Assembly (NCBI GenBank): GCA_947631845.1 | Contig: CANRMY010000021.1 | Coordinates: forward strand, 1-38,749 | DNA from: an uncultured Oscillospiraceae bacterium | GTDB taxonomy: Bacteria; Bacillota; Clostridia; Oscillospirales; Oscillospiraceae | DNA length: 38,749 nt | Direction: 5' to 3' | Shown: positions 16,135 to 24,699 of the stretch, one piece after another | Numbering within the stretch: the stretch's first letter is position 1 | Layout of the letters: each line of letters begins with the position of its first letter | Translations under genes and position numbers: made by a program | The notes under the pieces: model-generated | The model's input: the letters and a program-made list of their open reading frames with translations, nothing else | Database searches by the model: none | Told to the model about the DNA's origin: nothing

Positions 16135-17861
16135 GACCTGTTCTCCCCGTTTCCGGAGGGCTCCGGGAAGTCGCCCTCCATGTTGATGCGGTGCAGCTCT
16201 CCTATGTGTGTGATCCCCTCCCGAACCAGGCGGCTGGCGCTCTCCCGCAGGGTGTGCATCCCCTCGCGGACGGCCTGCTCGCGAAGCTCGTCGGTGGAGG
16301 CCCGCCGGGCGATGAGCGCCCGCAGCGCCGGGGTGATCTCCATGATCTCATAGACGCCGATCCGGCCCAGAAAGCCCGTGCTGCCGCATCGGGCACAGCC
16401 CACCGGCTCCCACAGCACGGCGTTTTCCCGCTCCTCCTCGGGGACGTTCAGATAGTCGGCCTCGTAGGGGAGCATGGGGCGGGATCGCTTGCAATTGGGA
16501 CACAGCCGCCGCACCAGGCGCTGGGCCACGATGCCCACGGTGGCGTCGGCGATGAGAAAGCTCTCAACGCCCATGTCCAGCAGACGCGTGACGCTGCTGG
16601 CGGTGTCGTTGGTGTGCAGGGTGCTGACCACCAGGTGTCCCGTGATGGACGCCTGGACGGCGATGGCCGCCGTCTCGCCGTCGCGGATCTCGCCGATCAT
16701 GATGATGTCCGGGTCCTGGCGCAGGATGGAGCGCAGGACGTTGGCGAAGGTCATGTCGGCCTTGGGATTTACCTGGATCTGGTTGACGCCGTCGATATGG
16801 GCCTCCACCGGATCCTCGACGGTGACGATGTTCACCGACTCGCTGTTCAGGCCGCTCAGAGCCGTGTAGAGGGTGGTGGATTTGCCCGAGCCGGTGGGCC
16901 CGGTGACCAGGAAGATGCCGTTGGGCCTGGCGAGGATCTTGTCGAACTTCTCCAGATCCTCGCCTACAAGCCCGAGGCTCTCCTTGTCGCGGCTCAAGGC
17001 CCGCTTCTGGGCAAGACGCATGACGCATTTCTCACCGTAGGTGGTGGGAAGGGTGGACACGCGCAGATCGTACTCCAGGTGATCCACCGTGAGGGAGAAG
17101 CTTCCGTCCTGGGGCTTGTGCTTCTCCGAAATGCGCATACCGCTGATGATCTTGATGCGCGTGATGATGGCGGGCAGAAGGTTCATCTCGTAGGAGGCCC
17201 GCCGGTACAGAACGCCGTCCACCCGGAACCGCACCCGCACCTGATCCACGCCCGGCTCGATGTGGATATCCGAGGCGCGCATACGCACCGCCTGCTCCAC
17301 CAGGGAGTTGACCAGCACCACCACCGGCGAGGCGTTCACGTCCGCCTGCTGAAGCTCCTCCTCCAGCGTGTGGGGCGTCTCGCCCACCTGCGCCACGTTG
17401 AACTGCTCCGCCGCCGCCTGCATCTCCTGACTGCCGAAGTAGCGGTCGATGGTTCGCATGATATCCACGGAGGTGGCAAGATAGGGGCGGACGCGCATTC
17501 TGGTGGTGTGGGCCACCACGTCGCGGCCGCGCATGTTCATGGGGTCGCAGATGGCCACCCGCAGAGCGCCGGGATCGTCGGGGTCTATGTCAAAGGGCAG
17601 AACCTGGTTGGTTCTGAGAAGGTCGGGGGGAACCATCCGCCGAACCTCCGGCGGGATGGCGGTCTCGTAGAGCCGGATCCGGGGGATGCGGGACAGCTGA
17701 GACAGGGCCTCCACGATCCTGTCCTCCGGGACAAGGGCCTTTTCCACCAGCAGATCCCGGACAGACCGCCGGGCGCCGCGGTGCTCCTCCCAGAGCTCTT
17801 TTGCCTGCTCCGGGGTAATCAGCCCAGCCTCCACAAGGTATCTAATCAGTTTTTCGTTCAA
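16131..17861 (-). CDS. pilB: Pilus extension ATPase PilB
   Basis: The 576-residue GspE-family ATPase is given a TTG start at 17861, because GGAGG at 17869-17873 lies exactly 8 nt before it; a longer TTG at 17876 would place that site inside the gene. An N-terminal MshEN-like domain (about 1-145) is followed by the motor: 'VTGPTGSGKSTTLYTAL' (Walker A near residue 320), 'DPDIIMIGEIRDGETA' (Walker B), 'GHLVVSTLHTNDT', and the zinc tetracysteine (CPNC ... CARC). It drives pilin polymerisation together with PilC. It is the first gene of the pilus operon as laid out here. Confidence 0.95.
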   Translation of the reverse strand: MNEKLIRYLVEAGLITPEQAKELWEEHRGARRSVRDLLVEKALVPEDRIVEALSQLSRIPRIRLYETAIPPEVRRMVPPDLLRTNQVLPFDIDPDDPGALRVAICDPMNMRGRDVVAHTTRMRVRPYLATSVDIMRTIDRYFGSQEMQAAAEQFNVAQVGETPHTLEEELQQADVNASPVVVLVNSLVEQAVRMRASDIHIEPGVDQVRVRFRVDGVLYRRASYEMNLLPAIITRIKIISGMRISEKHKPQDGSFSLTVDHLEYDLRVSTLPTTYGEKCVMRLAQKRALSRDKESLGLVGEDLEKFDKILARPNGIFLVTGPTGSGKSTTLYTALSGLNSESVNIVTVEDPVEAHIDGVNQIQVNPKADMTFANVLRSILRQDPDIIMIGEIRDGETAAIAVQASITGHLVVSTLHTNDTASSVTRLLDMGVESFLIADATVGIVAQRLVRRLCPNCKRSRPMLPYEADYLNVPEEERENAVLWEPVGCARCGSTGFLGRIGVYEIMEITPALRALIARRASTDELREQAVREGMHTLRESASRLVREGITHIGELHRINMEGDFPEPSGNGENRS

Positions 17862-17955
17862 TGGTAGTTCCTCCAAATGCCGCTTCGCGCGCGACGCGCA
17901 GGGTGCGGAGCGCTAAAGCCGGAATCGAATATGCTCCGGTACCGGATTCAACGCT

Positions 17956-17987
17956 CCCCCCGGGGCCGCGAAAGCGGCCCCAAGGGG
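17956..17987. terminator. Hairpin between the SLH gene and pilB
   Basis: A perfect stem GGGGCCGC-GAAA-GCGGCCCC (17962-17981) with possible C4/G4 outer pairing follows the minus-strand SLH gene by about 40 bp. No strong T-run follows, so it may act as an attenuator or processing site between the SLH gene and the pilus operon. Confidence 0.45.
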
Positions 17988-18025
17988 ATCGTGTTTACAT
18001 GCGGGGTAGGGAAGCACTGTGACGA

Positions 18026-21000
18026 TCAGGCAACGATGTTTTTAAAGCTGATCTCCACGTAGAAGGTGTAGGAGTACTTGCCGGCCTCGACAGTGATCGG
18101 GGTGGTGGCAAGGGACTCGATGCTCAAATTGCCGATGTTGGCGGTGTCGTTCACGAACGTACGGAGAGCCTCGACCAACAGATCATAGGTGTCGTAGTCA
18201 TCCGTGAGAATCGCCCGGAGAGCATCCACATCGACCTTGTTGCCGTTGGTGCCGATTTGGATGGTGGCGCTCTCGGCGGTGTCGCCGAACCGGGAGTTCA
18301 GCACGCGGTTCAGAGCGTTGTTGGCCCTGGTCAGGACGCGCTCAACTCTGGCGGAGTAGTTCGCCCAACGATCCTTGGCAAGATTGCTGATGACCTCGGA
18401 CTTCATGCTGTCCACAGCGCCTCCGAGGGTCTTCTTCACCAGCTCGTCGGGATTCTTGGCATCGTCGAAGAGCTTGAGGGCTTTCTTCACGTCATCGATA
18501 TTTACATTATCGCCGAACTTATCCTTGATCTCTTTTTCGATCTCTTCAGTGTAGCCCAGCTCACCGGCGAACTCGAATATCTGTTCGGTGTTGTTCATCT
18601 GCTCCTTAATGGAGTTATCGACGAAGGTGTTCAGCTCGGTCTTATCCTCCGCCTTTTCCTTCACGGCCGCAGCCTTTGCCTGCTCAGCGGGATCAGTGAT
18701 CTCTTCCGCACGCTGATCATTGATTTTATCGGCCATAGAGTTGAACAGATGATCGACAATGCCCTCGTAACCGGCCTTCGGTGTAGTGCCGTCTGCCTCA
18801 AAGAAGGAGTCCGCGGAGGAGCCCAAGAACTCCTGGGCACCGCCCTTGGTGTCAAGCAGATCAGAGACTCTATCGTAATCGTAAGCCTTGTGGCCCTTGA
18901 TCTCATCCTGGGCCTTACCCACGGCTTCCGTGACCAGCTGGTCAACCAGCTCATCGATGGCCGAGTTGTCAAGGCCTTCGGTATCCAGACTCTTTTCGCC
19001 GATAAGGATGTCAACCATTTCTTCTTTGGTGAAATTATCCTTGTTGGCATCCTTCCACTTATCAATGGCCTTGTCAACGTGATCGTCTTCCTCGTTGTCG
19101 GTCACCTGCTTGAACATGTCGTCCAGCAGATGGATCAGCTCGACCAGAGTCATCTGACCGCCGTCCTCAGCAGAAGTGGGCACGGGAACACCGGCAATAG
19201 GAGCAGCGAAGCCAATGAACATGGCGGTATTGGCGGCGAAGGGAGCGGGCACGTTAGCGGCGGCAGGAGTACCAGGATTATTCTTCAGTCTATTAACAAC
19301 CCTGCCCCTGATACCGTCCAAGCTCTTAACATACTTATTCCACATAGCCTGCGTGGGGGCAAAGAGGAAGTGGTCGTTCTTGCCGTCATACTTGTACTGC
19401 AGGTAACTGCCGGTGCCGGTGGTGACGGTGAACGTCACTGTGTACTCGGCATCATAGTCGCCGCCAGCGGCCTTGTAGTTCTGCTTAATAGCATCAGCGG
19501 GCTCAAACACAACCTTGCCGGTGATTTTCTTGGCGATCTCGTCGATGGACTTATACTCTCCGCTGAACTCCGTCTCGGAAACCGTCTGGACAACCTCATG
19601 GGCCTTCTGGGCGGCGGCCTCAAGGTCATCCCTGGTGGGAGTATTGTCCTTCTTGACTTCCAGAAGCTTGGTGTCGTTGGCGCTGACGGTCACGCCCAGG
19701 ACAGAGGTAGTGCCGTTGCTCTCAGCGACCTTGTCCAGGTTCTTGAGATCAACATTCTTGAAGATCTCCTTCAGCTCGTCTCTGTACGCAACGGCCTTGC
19801 CCTTGCCCAGCTCAGCCAGGTCCCTGGCGGCGGTGTCAAGCTTCTGCGCCATAGTGTCGCCAGAGTACCCAATCTCCATGCGGTCAAGCATTTCCTTCAG
19901 GTGTTCCTTGATGTTCGCGGCAAGCTGATTCACATCCTGCTTGGTGCTGTCGCTGGCGTAAACTTCCTTGGCGTAATCCACGGCGAACTGAACCAGAGCC
20001 TGGAGGTTCTTATTGTCGCTGCTCAGGTCAGTTTTGAAGGTGACGTCAATGGTGTGGTCATTGAGGGCAACATTGAAGGTGGTCTCCTCCTTGAAGGCCG
20101 TGACATCGGCAAGAACAGAGGTATCAGCCAGCAGGTTCTTGATCTCTTCAAAAGCGCGGCTATACAGGCTGTCGGCCTTTTCGTTGGCGTATTTCACAGC
20201 GTCACCCACAGCCTTATTGATGTGGTCAACGGTGTCGAGCTCCCACTGGGCGTAGAGGGTAACCACTCCGGTAACGGATTCTTCAACCTCGTATACCTTG
20301 CCGCTGCCGTCTCGGTTTTCAGTCCATTTGGAAAACCTGAAGCCCGCGGGGGCTTCAAATTTCAAACCTTCGGAATCGTAGCTCAGTACGTGCAGCGAAC
20401 CAGTACCGGTCTTGGTCTCTTTTTTTTCGTCCTTTTCACTCTGGTTCTGGTAATAGGTAATGGAACTGACAATGGGAATAACGCCTCCGCCGCCGGTGGT
20501 GGTCCAGGCCAGACGCGAGATGACAGCGGCGACCTCGGCACGGGTGGCGGTGTCATAGGGCTTGAAGGTTCCTTCGGGAGTACCCTCGATCAGGCCGTAG
20601 GTGACGCACCTGTCCAGGGCGGCCTTGGCCTCGGCGTCAAGCCCGGAAATGTCGCTGAAGGTCTTGCCGCTTGAGGTGGTGGCGGGCACCTGGCCGGTCT
20701 TGGCCGCGTAGTAGGAGATGTAGCGGCTCATGATCAGGCACATGTCAATGCGGGAGATTGCCCGGTTCGGCTCGAAGTTTTTGCCGCCGGTGCCGAGAAC
20801 GATCTTGTTCTCATTGGCCCAGGTCACGGCGCCGGTGTACCACTGGTTCACCGGGACGTCGTCGAAGGTGGACTTGCTGTCATTCACCGTGGCTCCGTCC
20901 ACTCTGGACAGGACCGTGACGAACATGGCGCGGGTCATCTGCTTGTCAGGAGAGAAGATGGTGCTGCTTTCCCCTTTGAAGTAGCCCTTGGAGACCACTT

Positions 21001-21133
21001 CGTTCACGTAGTCATAGTACCATGTACCCTCTTTGACATCCGTGAAGTCTGCTGCGCTGGCCGCCATCGCCGTAGGTACCAGCGCAAGTACCAGGCATAA
21101 GACGATCAGCAGGCTGGTCAATCGTTTTTTCAA
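18026..21133 (-). CDS. SLH-domain surface protein with long helical region
   Basis: The 1035-residue secreted protein uses a TTG start at 21133 with GGAG upstream (TTGAAAAAACG). It has a signal peptide ('LLIVLCLVLALVPTAMAASA'). Three S-layer homology domains occupy about residues 28-80, 88-147 and 157-210 ('ADFTDVKEGTWYYDYVNEVV', 'STFDDVPVNQWYTGAVTWAN', 'TRAEVAAVISRLAW'), which bind pyruvylated wall polymer. A single InlB/Listeria-Bacteroides-type repeat follows ('GFRFSKWTENRDGSGKVYEV'...'VTLYAQWE', about 250-297), then roughly 730 residues of mostly charged helix with no known domain. It sits 165 bp upstream of pilB on the same strand. It may be an S-layer component or a wall-bound partner of the pilus; that link is inferred from position only. 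Confidence 0.9.
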   Translation of the reverse strand: MKKRLTSLLIVLCLVLALVPTAMAASAADFTDVKEGTWYYDYVNEVVSKGYFKGESSTIFSPDKQMTRAMFVTVLSRVDGATVNDSKSTFDDVPVNQWYTGAVTWANENKIVLGTGGKNFEPNRAISRIDMCLIMSRYISYYAAKTGQVPATTSSGKTFSDISGLDAEAKAALDRCVTYGLIEGTPEGTFKPYDTATRAEVAAVISRLAWTTTGGGGVIPIVSSITYYQNQSEKDEKKETKTGTGSLHVLSYDSEGLKFEAPAGFRFSKWTENRDGSGKVYEVEESVTGVVTLYAQWELDTVDHINKAVGDAVKYANEKADSLYSRAFEEIKNLLADTSVLADVTAFKEETTFNVALNDHTIDVTFKTDLSSDNKNLQALVQFAVDYAKEVYASDSTKQDVNQLAANIKEHLKEMLDRMEIGYSGDTMAQKLDTAARDLAELGKGKAVAYRDELKEIFKNVDLKNLDKVAESNGTTSVLGVTVSANDTKLLEVKKDNTPTRDDLEAAAQKAHEVVQTVSETEFSGEYKSIDEIAKKITGKVVFEPADAIKQNYKAAGGDYDAEYTVTFTVTTGTGSYLQYKYDGKNDHFLFAPTQAMWNKYVKSLDGIRGRVVNRLKNNPGTPAAANVPAPFAANTAMFIGFAAPIAGVPVPTSAEDGGQMTLVELIHLLDDMFKQVTDNEEDDHVDKAIDKWKDANKDNFTKEEMVDILIGEKSLDTEGLDNSAIDELVDQLVTEAVGKAQDEIKGHKAYDYDRVSDLLDTKGGAQEFLGSSADSFFEADGTTPKAGYEGIVDHLFNSMADKINDQRAEEITDPAEQAKAAAVKEKAEDKTELNTFVDNSIKEQMNNTEQIFEFAGELGYTEEIEKEIKDKFGDNVNIDDVKKALKLFDDAKNPDELVKKTLGGAVDSMKSEVISNLAKDRWANYSARVERVLTRANNALNRVLNSRFGDTAESATIQIGTNGNKVDVDALRAILTDDYDTYDLLVEALRTFVNDTANIGNLSIESLATTPITVEAGKYSYTFYVEISFKNIVA

Positions 21134-21508
21134 GTTTGGTCACTCCTTTGATATAAATATGTTCCTTTGTATAATCTCCGCCGAAGCGGGTATTATATAT
21201 AATGATGTGTTTCGCCGCTCCCCCCTACCCCGGACGGGGCCCGAAAAAGGGCGGCTGAGGATCCGCTCACGGCGGTTGTCTGCCGGTAAAGGCGGAAAAG
21301 GCGGGAGAGGCGCGGATGGAGAGTCCCTGAGTCGAGAGACGGTGCGTCACTCTGCTGGGATGCACAGGCGGCTGGCTCCTGTATCGCCCGGAACGGCCGT
21401 CCCTTTGGTCGCGCATATCAAACCACCCCCTTACATGTCGAGTCGCCTGAACGCCCGCGCCGATGAATCCTTTCCACCCATCCCGGACAGACTGTTTTCG
21501 TCCATCGT
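21134..21508. other. Gene-free upstream region of the SLH gene
   Basis: No supported gene lies here. On the minus strand, AT-rich sequence at about 21170-21210, including ATTATATATAAT, probably holds the SLH promoter, about 50-80 bp before the start codon. Open frames in the remainder have no ribosome sites or recognisable protein features. Confidence 0.5.
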
Positions 21509-21591
21509 CGTAGAACTTTTCCTTCTGCGAAAAAAGTGTCGCAGAACTTTTCCTTCTGCGAAAAAAGTGTCGCAGAACTTTTCCTTCTGTG
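21509..21591. repeat. 31-bp tandem repeat, 2.7 copies
   Basis: Units start at 21509, 21540 and 21571, with core CGCAGAACTTTTCCTTCTGC followed by GAAAAAAGTGT. Each unit holds the imperfect dyad GCAGAA...TTCTGC. The array lies about 75 bp beyond the 3' end of the integrase gene. An inverted copy lies on the gene's other side. Confidence 0.9.
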
Positions 21592-21667
21592 TATAACCTT
21601 CTTTTTACGGAAAAACAGCCCGATTTTACGCGGGAAAATGAACACATATCAAAAGAGTGACTGAAAT

Positions 21668-21684
21668 ATTTGACTGCTTAAAAT
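21668..21684 (+). repeat. Putative attachment repeat, left copy
   Basis: ATTTGACTGCTTAAAAT touches the integrase stop codon and matches 22847-22863 at 16 of 17 positions in the same orientation. A pair of direct repeats hugging a lone integrase is what att sites of a small or decayed element would look like. Confidence 0.55.
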
Positions 21685-22799
21685 TAGAATCCCGCCGCAG
21701 TCAGCAGGTTCATATTGCTTCTCTTAACCTCCATGGAGGAGTGAACGTAGCAGTCAAGAGTGATGGCCGTACTGGAGTGTCCGAGTATCTCAGAAAGGCT
21801 CTTGATTTCAAACCCTACCTCCATACATCTAGTGGCGAAGCTGTGGCGGAGGGTGTGAAAATGTACGCCCTCAAGCCCACACGCGCTTGTGAGCTTCTGA
21901 AGCCGCCGTTGAAGCTTTCGGGGTTCCAAATAATCCTGCGTTCCGGTCAGGACAAAGGCTGACGGGCAATGGGGGTCAAAACGCGCGCAAATACCGAGCA
22001 TGCTGGCAGGGATTGGGATCGTCCGAACAGAGGAATCGCTTTTTGGCTTGCCGATTACAATTTTTGTTTTTTTCTCCTGTCCGCCCTCGTCGTTGTGGAG
22101 ACGCTGCATGGTGGCCTCTACGCGTATCGTCTTGTCCCGGAGGGAAATGTTCTCCCATCGGAGGGCGCACAGCTCGCCGATCCGAAGCCCGGTCAGCAGA
22201 GCCAGCAGGATCCCGAATTTGCACAAATCCATATCCTCCCGCAGGCACTCCATGAATCGGCGCTGCTCCTCCACCGTCAGGACTCTCGCCTCCTTCTTCT
22301 GTTCCTTTGGGTAGTTGATCTCCACGGTGGGGAATATCCCCGGAAACTGCGACGCCGTGAATTTGAGTATGGAGCGCAGAACCACCAGCGTGTCCCGTAC
22401 CGTGGAAGCCGACATCCCTTCGTCAAGAAGCTCCTGCCCGAATTGCCCCACAAGGGAGGTGCTGAATCCCAAAGGGAAGACCCCGCCCAGCTTGGGGATG
22501 ATGCGCTTTGACAGGATCGTGTTGTATTTAATATAGGATGACTCCTTTACTTTCTTCTGCTGTGCTTTCAGCCATTCCTCGCAGAAAAAAGAAAAACGCC
22601 GGCGCTCACGGGATGACGGCGCGGGTGCGTTGTTTCGGAGCGCCGCCCTGCACTGTTCGGACTTCTCTCTGGCCTCCCTGTAGGTCTTGCCGTAGCAAAA
22701 GCCGTATTTGATCTTGCCAGAGATATCATGACCTTTGACATAACGAGCTTCCCAGCGGCCATCCTTGCGTTTAAAAATGTTTTCTCCTTTTCTTGACAT
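21684..22799 (-). CDS. int: Tyrosine site-specific integrase
   Basis: The 371-residue recombinase starts at ATG 22799 with GGAGGG upstream. The N-terminal arm-binding domain is 'GENIFKRKDGRWEARYVKG', the Tn916/phage-type AP2-like fold; the core-binding SAM-like domain spans about 68-160. The catalytic domain has Arg206 ('LTGLRIGELCAL'), Lys252 region ('IGKPKSDSSVRTIPI'), His315 and Arg318 ('HTLRHSFATR'), His341 ('LGHSS') and Tyr351 ('DCYVHSS'), so it looks intact. No excisionase, replication gene or cargo is next to it. It stands alone between short direct repeats and may be a solitary element or the survivor of a larger one. Confidence 0.93.
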   Translation of the reverse strand: MSRKGENIFKRKDGRWEARYVKGHDISGKIKYGFCYGKTYREAREKSEQCRAALRNNAPAPSSRERRRFSFFCEEWLKAQQKKVKESSYIKYNTILSKRIIPKLGGVFPLGFSTSLVGQFGQELLDEGMSASTVRDTLVVLRSILKFTASQFPGIFPTVEINYPKEQKKEARVLTVEEQRRFMECLREDMDLCKFGILLALLTGLRIGELCALRWENISLRDKTIRVEATMQRLHNDEGGQEKKTKIVIGKPKSDSSVRTIPIPASMLGICARFDPHCPSAFVLTGTQDYLEPRKLQRRLQKLTSACGLEGVHFHTLRHSFATRCMEVGFEIKSLSEILGHSSTAITLDCYVHSSMEVKRSNMNLLTAAGF

Positions 22800-22846
22800 A
22801 ATTAGCCCTCCATAATATAATTGGAACCGACCCCGTTTGACTGCCG

Positions 22847-22863
22847 ATTTGACTGCTTATAAT
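22847..22863 (+). repeat. Putative attachment repeat, right copy
   Basis: ATTTGACTGCTTATAAT matches 21668-21684 with one mismatch. A further partial unit, GTTTGACTGCC, precedes it at 22835-22845, giving two tandem TTTGACTGC boxes that could also be integrase arm-binding sites or autoregulatory sites upstream of the gene. Confidence 0.55.
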
Positions 22864-22994
22864 CTCCCGGCGTGGCATCCTGTCTGTGATTATAGTTTTA
22901 ATTTTCCATCTTTCCTATAATATTGTAAAAATGGGGCTTGCTTTTTTGGGGCGCATGTAGTAAAATAACAGAGAATAGAGCTTTAAGAACTTGT

Positions 22995-23017
22995 CACAGA
23001 AGGAAAAGTTCTGCGAC
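22995..23017 (-). repeat. Inverted 23-bp copy of the integrase-flanking repeat
   Basis: The reverse complement of this segment equals 21569-21591 at all 23 positions (it contains CAGAAGGAAAAGTTCTG). Together the two copies bracket the integrase gene as perfect inverted repeats about 1.4 kb apart. Confidence 0.9.
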
Positions 23018-23043
23018 AAAAAGAAGCAATCTGGACAATCGGG

Positions 23044-23104
23044 GCATCAAGGGTCCTTGATGCGTATTTTGGGCGGTTTCCGTGTTTACGGAAACCGCCC
23101 AAAA
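23044..23104. terminator. Two strong hairpins upstream of the sigma factor gene
   Basis: GCATCAAGG-GT-CCTTGATGC (23044-23063) is followed by a perfect 17-bp stem (23067-23083 with 23088-23104; core GGGCGGTTTCCGT) bounded by TTTT and AAAA. This is a bidirectional terminator form. It separates the integrase region from the sigma operon. The rest of 22800-23298 contains no supported gene. Confidence 0.65.
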
Positions 23105-23298
23105 TGCTTTAGTCTTATAACGCGCCGGCTTTTTTGCGTCAGAAAGCGCAAGGAACCGCCGGCGTATGCCGTTTTGATGAGAATTGTAACATTATTTTAT
23201 TTTTCTGTTCCCTGTTCCCTTTTCCCATCCGATATGATATATTAGCAGTTAAGAAACGCATTTTTCGACATTTTGCGATGTTTTGCGGAGGCGGCGCG

Positions 23299-23766
23299 AT
23301 GATAGAAAAGGAGTTTATCCACCAGCTTTATATAGAGAACTACAATACTTTGGCGCGCATAGCCCGTAATTTAGGGAAAAGCTGGATGGACGCGGAGGAC
23401 CTGGTACAGGACGTTTTCGTGATCGCGGCGCATAAGTGCCCTGAGCTTATGAAGCACAAGAACCCCAGAGCGTGGCTGGTCACAACCCTGCATAATCTGA
23501 TAAAGAATAACAACCGTCTCTATACAAACAAATTGAGCGTTTCCTTGGAGGACTTAGGCGATTTGGCGGCCCCGGAGCGTGCCGAGCCGCTTTCGCACGT
23601 CCTGCCAAGCCAGCTCCCCGCCGGTGACAAGGAGATCCTGATTTGGAAATACGAGAAGAAAATGGACTACAGGGAAATGAGCGAGACGTTGGGCATATCG
23701 GAGGCGGCGTGCCGGATAAAGGTGAGCAGGATCCTCAAGAAATACCGGAGGCTGATGGAAGAATAA
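23299..23766 (+). CDS. ECF-like sigma-70 family RNA polymerase sigma factor
   Basis: The 155-residue protein begins MIEKEFIHQLYIENYNTL at ATG 23299 with GCGGAGG 8 nt upstream. Region 2 is seen in 'NTLARIARNLGKSWMDAEDLVQDVFVIAA' (quoted in parts: 'WMDAEDLVQDVFVIAA') and region 4 in 'DYREMSETLGISEAACRIKV'. These two regions with nothing between match an extracytoplasmic-function type sigma factor. It directs RNA polymerase to a small regulon, often including its own operon. The next gene is a membrane-anchored protein in the place of an anti-sigma factor, 73 bp downstream. Confidence 0.9.
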   Translation: MIEKEFIHQLYIENYNTLARIARNLGKSWMDAEDLVQDVFVIAAHKCPELMKHKNPRAWLVTTLHNLIKNNNRLYTNKLSVSLEDLGDLAAPERAEPLSHVLPSQLPAGDKEILIWKYEKKMDYREMSETLGISEAACRIKVSRILKKYRRLMEE

Positions 23767-23839
23767 AAAAATATTTTCCCCTTGATAACATTATGCCATT
23801 GTAAAAACATGTACATATAGAGGAGAAAGGAGTGAAACC

Positions 23840-24694
23840 ATGGAAGACAAAGCAGGCTCCGGTAAAAACATATCAAACGATCCTCACGATATGGATGAGC
23901 TGGCAAAGGAGCTTGATTCCATGTCCGTCGAAGAACTCAAAGAGGAGTTAGAGATCCTCTTGTCCGAGATGGACGAGGACTCCTTTGACGGAGATCTTTT
24001 GGATGTTTACCTTGATGCCATCGAACGCAAGGACCCTCAGCCGCCGGTCATGGACGCACAGACGTCGTATGAGCATTTTCTGAAACGGCTGAAGGCCAGA
24101 GATTGGAAAGAGATGAGGCACCACCGTTTCCGCGACGCCCTGAAGGCCGGTATCATCGCTGCGGTGATCGCCGCTCTTCTGGCGGGGACCGTGGCCGTCG
24201 CCTACGCCCGGGGGATTGACCTGTTCGGCAGGATCGCCCGTTGGACGGTGGAGACCTTCGGCTTCTCCTCCGCCGGTGCGGCCGGCAAGGCCGGCGCGGA
24301 GCTCCCGCCGCAGCTGCAGGGGATGCAGGAGGCGCTGGAGACTTACGGCATCGGCGCCGATTTCCTTCCCACATATTGGCCGGAGGGATACGAGCAGTCG
24401 CAGATAATTTCTTCGGATGATCCCGAAATGAATATGATTTCAGGTGCGTTTGGTGAAAAAGGAAACCGTATTGTTTTATCCTACCTTAATTTCCAGTCGG
24501 GGACGCCTGAAGCATCGTACAGTATTGACGAAGAAAAATATCCCCCATATGTTCACAACGGTATTCGTTTTTATGTTACGACGAACGAAGGCGGTTATCT
24601 CGCCGTATGGTATCAAGGCTCCGTGGAGGGCAGTCTATCAGGCGTAAGCTCATACGAGGAGCTGATCAAAATACTTGATTCGATTGGAGGCTGA
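23840..24694 (+). CDS. Membrane anti-sigma-like protein with DUF4367-type sensor domain
   Basis: The 284-residue protein starts at ATG 23840 after AGGAGAAAGGAG. The N-terminal 105 residues are acidic and cytoplasmic; one membrane helix follows at about 108-127 ('AGIIAAVIAALLAGTVAVAY'). The outside domain (135-284) has the DUF4367 look, with 'DFLPTYWPEGYEQSQI' and a C-terminal strand-rich part. DUF4367 proteins commonly sit behind ECF sigma genes and are thought to hold the sigma factor until an envelope signal arrives. No classical zinc anti-sigma HxxxCxxC motif is present, so binding to the sigma factor is inferred from layout. Confidence 0.75.
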   Translation: MEDKAGSGKNISNDPHDMDELAKELDSMSVEELKEELEILLSEMDEDSFDGDLLDVYLDAIERKDPQPPVMDAQTSYEHFLKRLKARDWKEMRHHRFRDALKAGIIAAVIAALLAGTVAVAYARGIDLFGRIARWTVETFGFSSAGAAGKAGAELPPQLQGMQEALETYGIGADFLPTYWPEGYEQSQIISSDDPEMNMISGAFGEKGNRIVLSYLNFQSGTPEASYSIDEEKYPPYVHNGIRFYVTTNEGGYLAVWYQGSVEGSLSGVSSYEELIKILDSIGG

Positions 24695-24699
24695 CAGTT

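Noticed and set aside
3463-17861. Reading the pilus cluster as a type II secretion system
   Set aside because: A dedicated PilT retraction ATPase, PilM/PilN/PilO-type genes and pilins with large heads point to a type IV pilus; no secretin or secretion substrate is seen.
16191-17867. 558-codon plus-strand frame antisense to pilB
   Set aside because: It is rich in His/Gly/Asp without motifs, while pilB on the minus strand has every ATPase motif.
18257-20674. 805-codon plus-strand frame antisense to the SLH gene
   Set aside because: It has no start signal or domain; the SLH domains on the minus strand explain the sequence.
21509-21591. Three spaced repeats suggesting a CRISPR array
   Set aside because: The units are contiguous 31-bp tandem copies without variable spacers and there are no cas genes.
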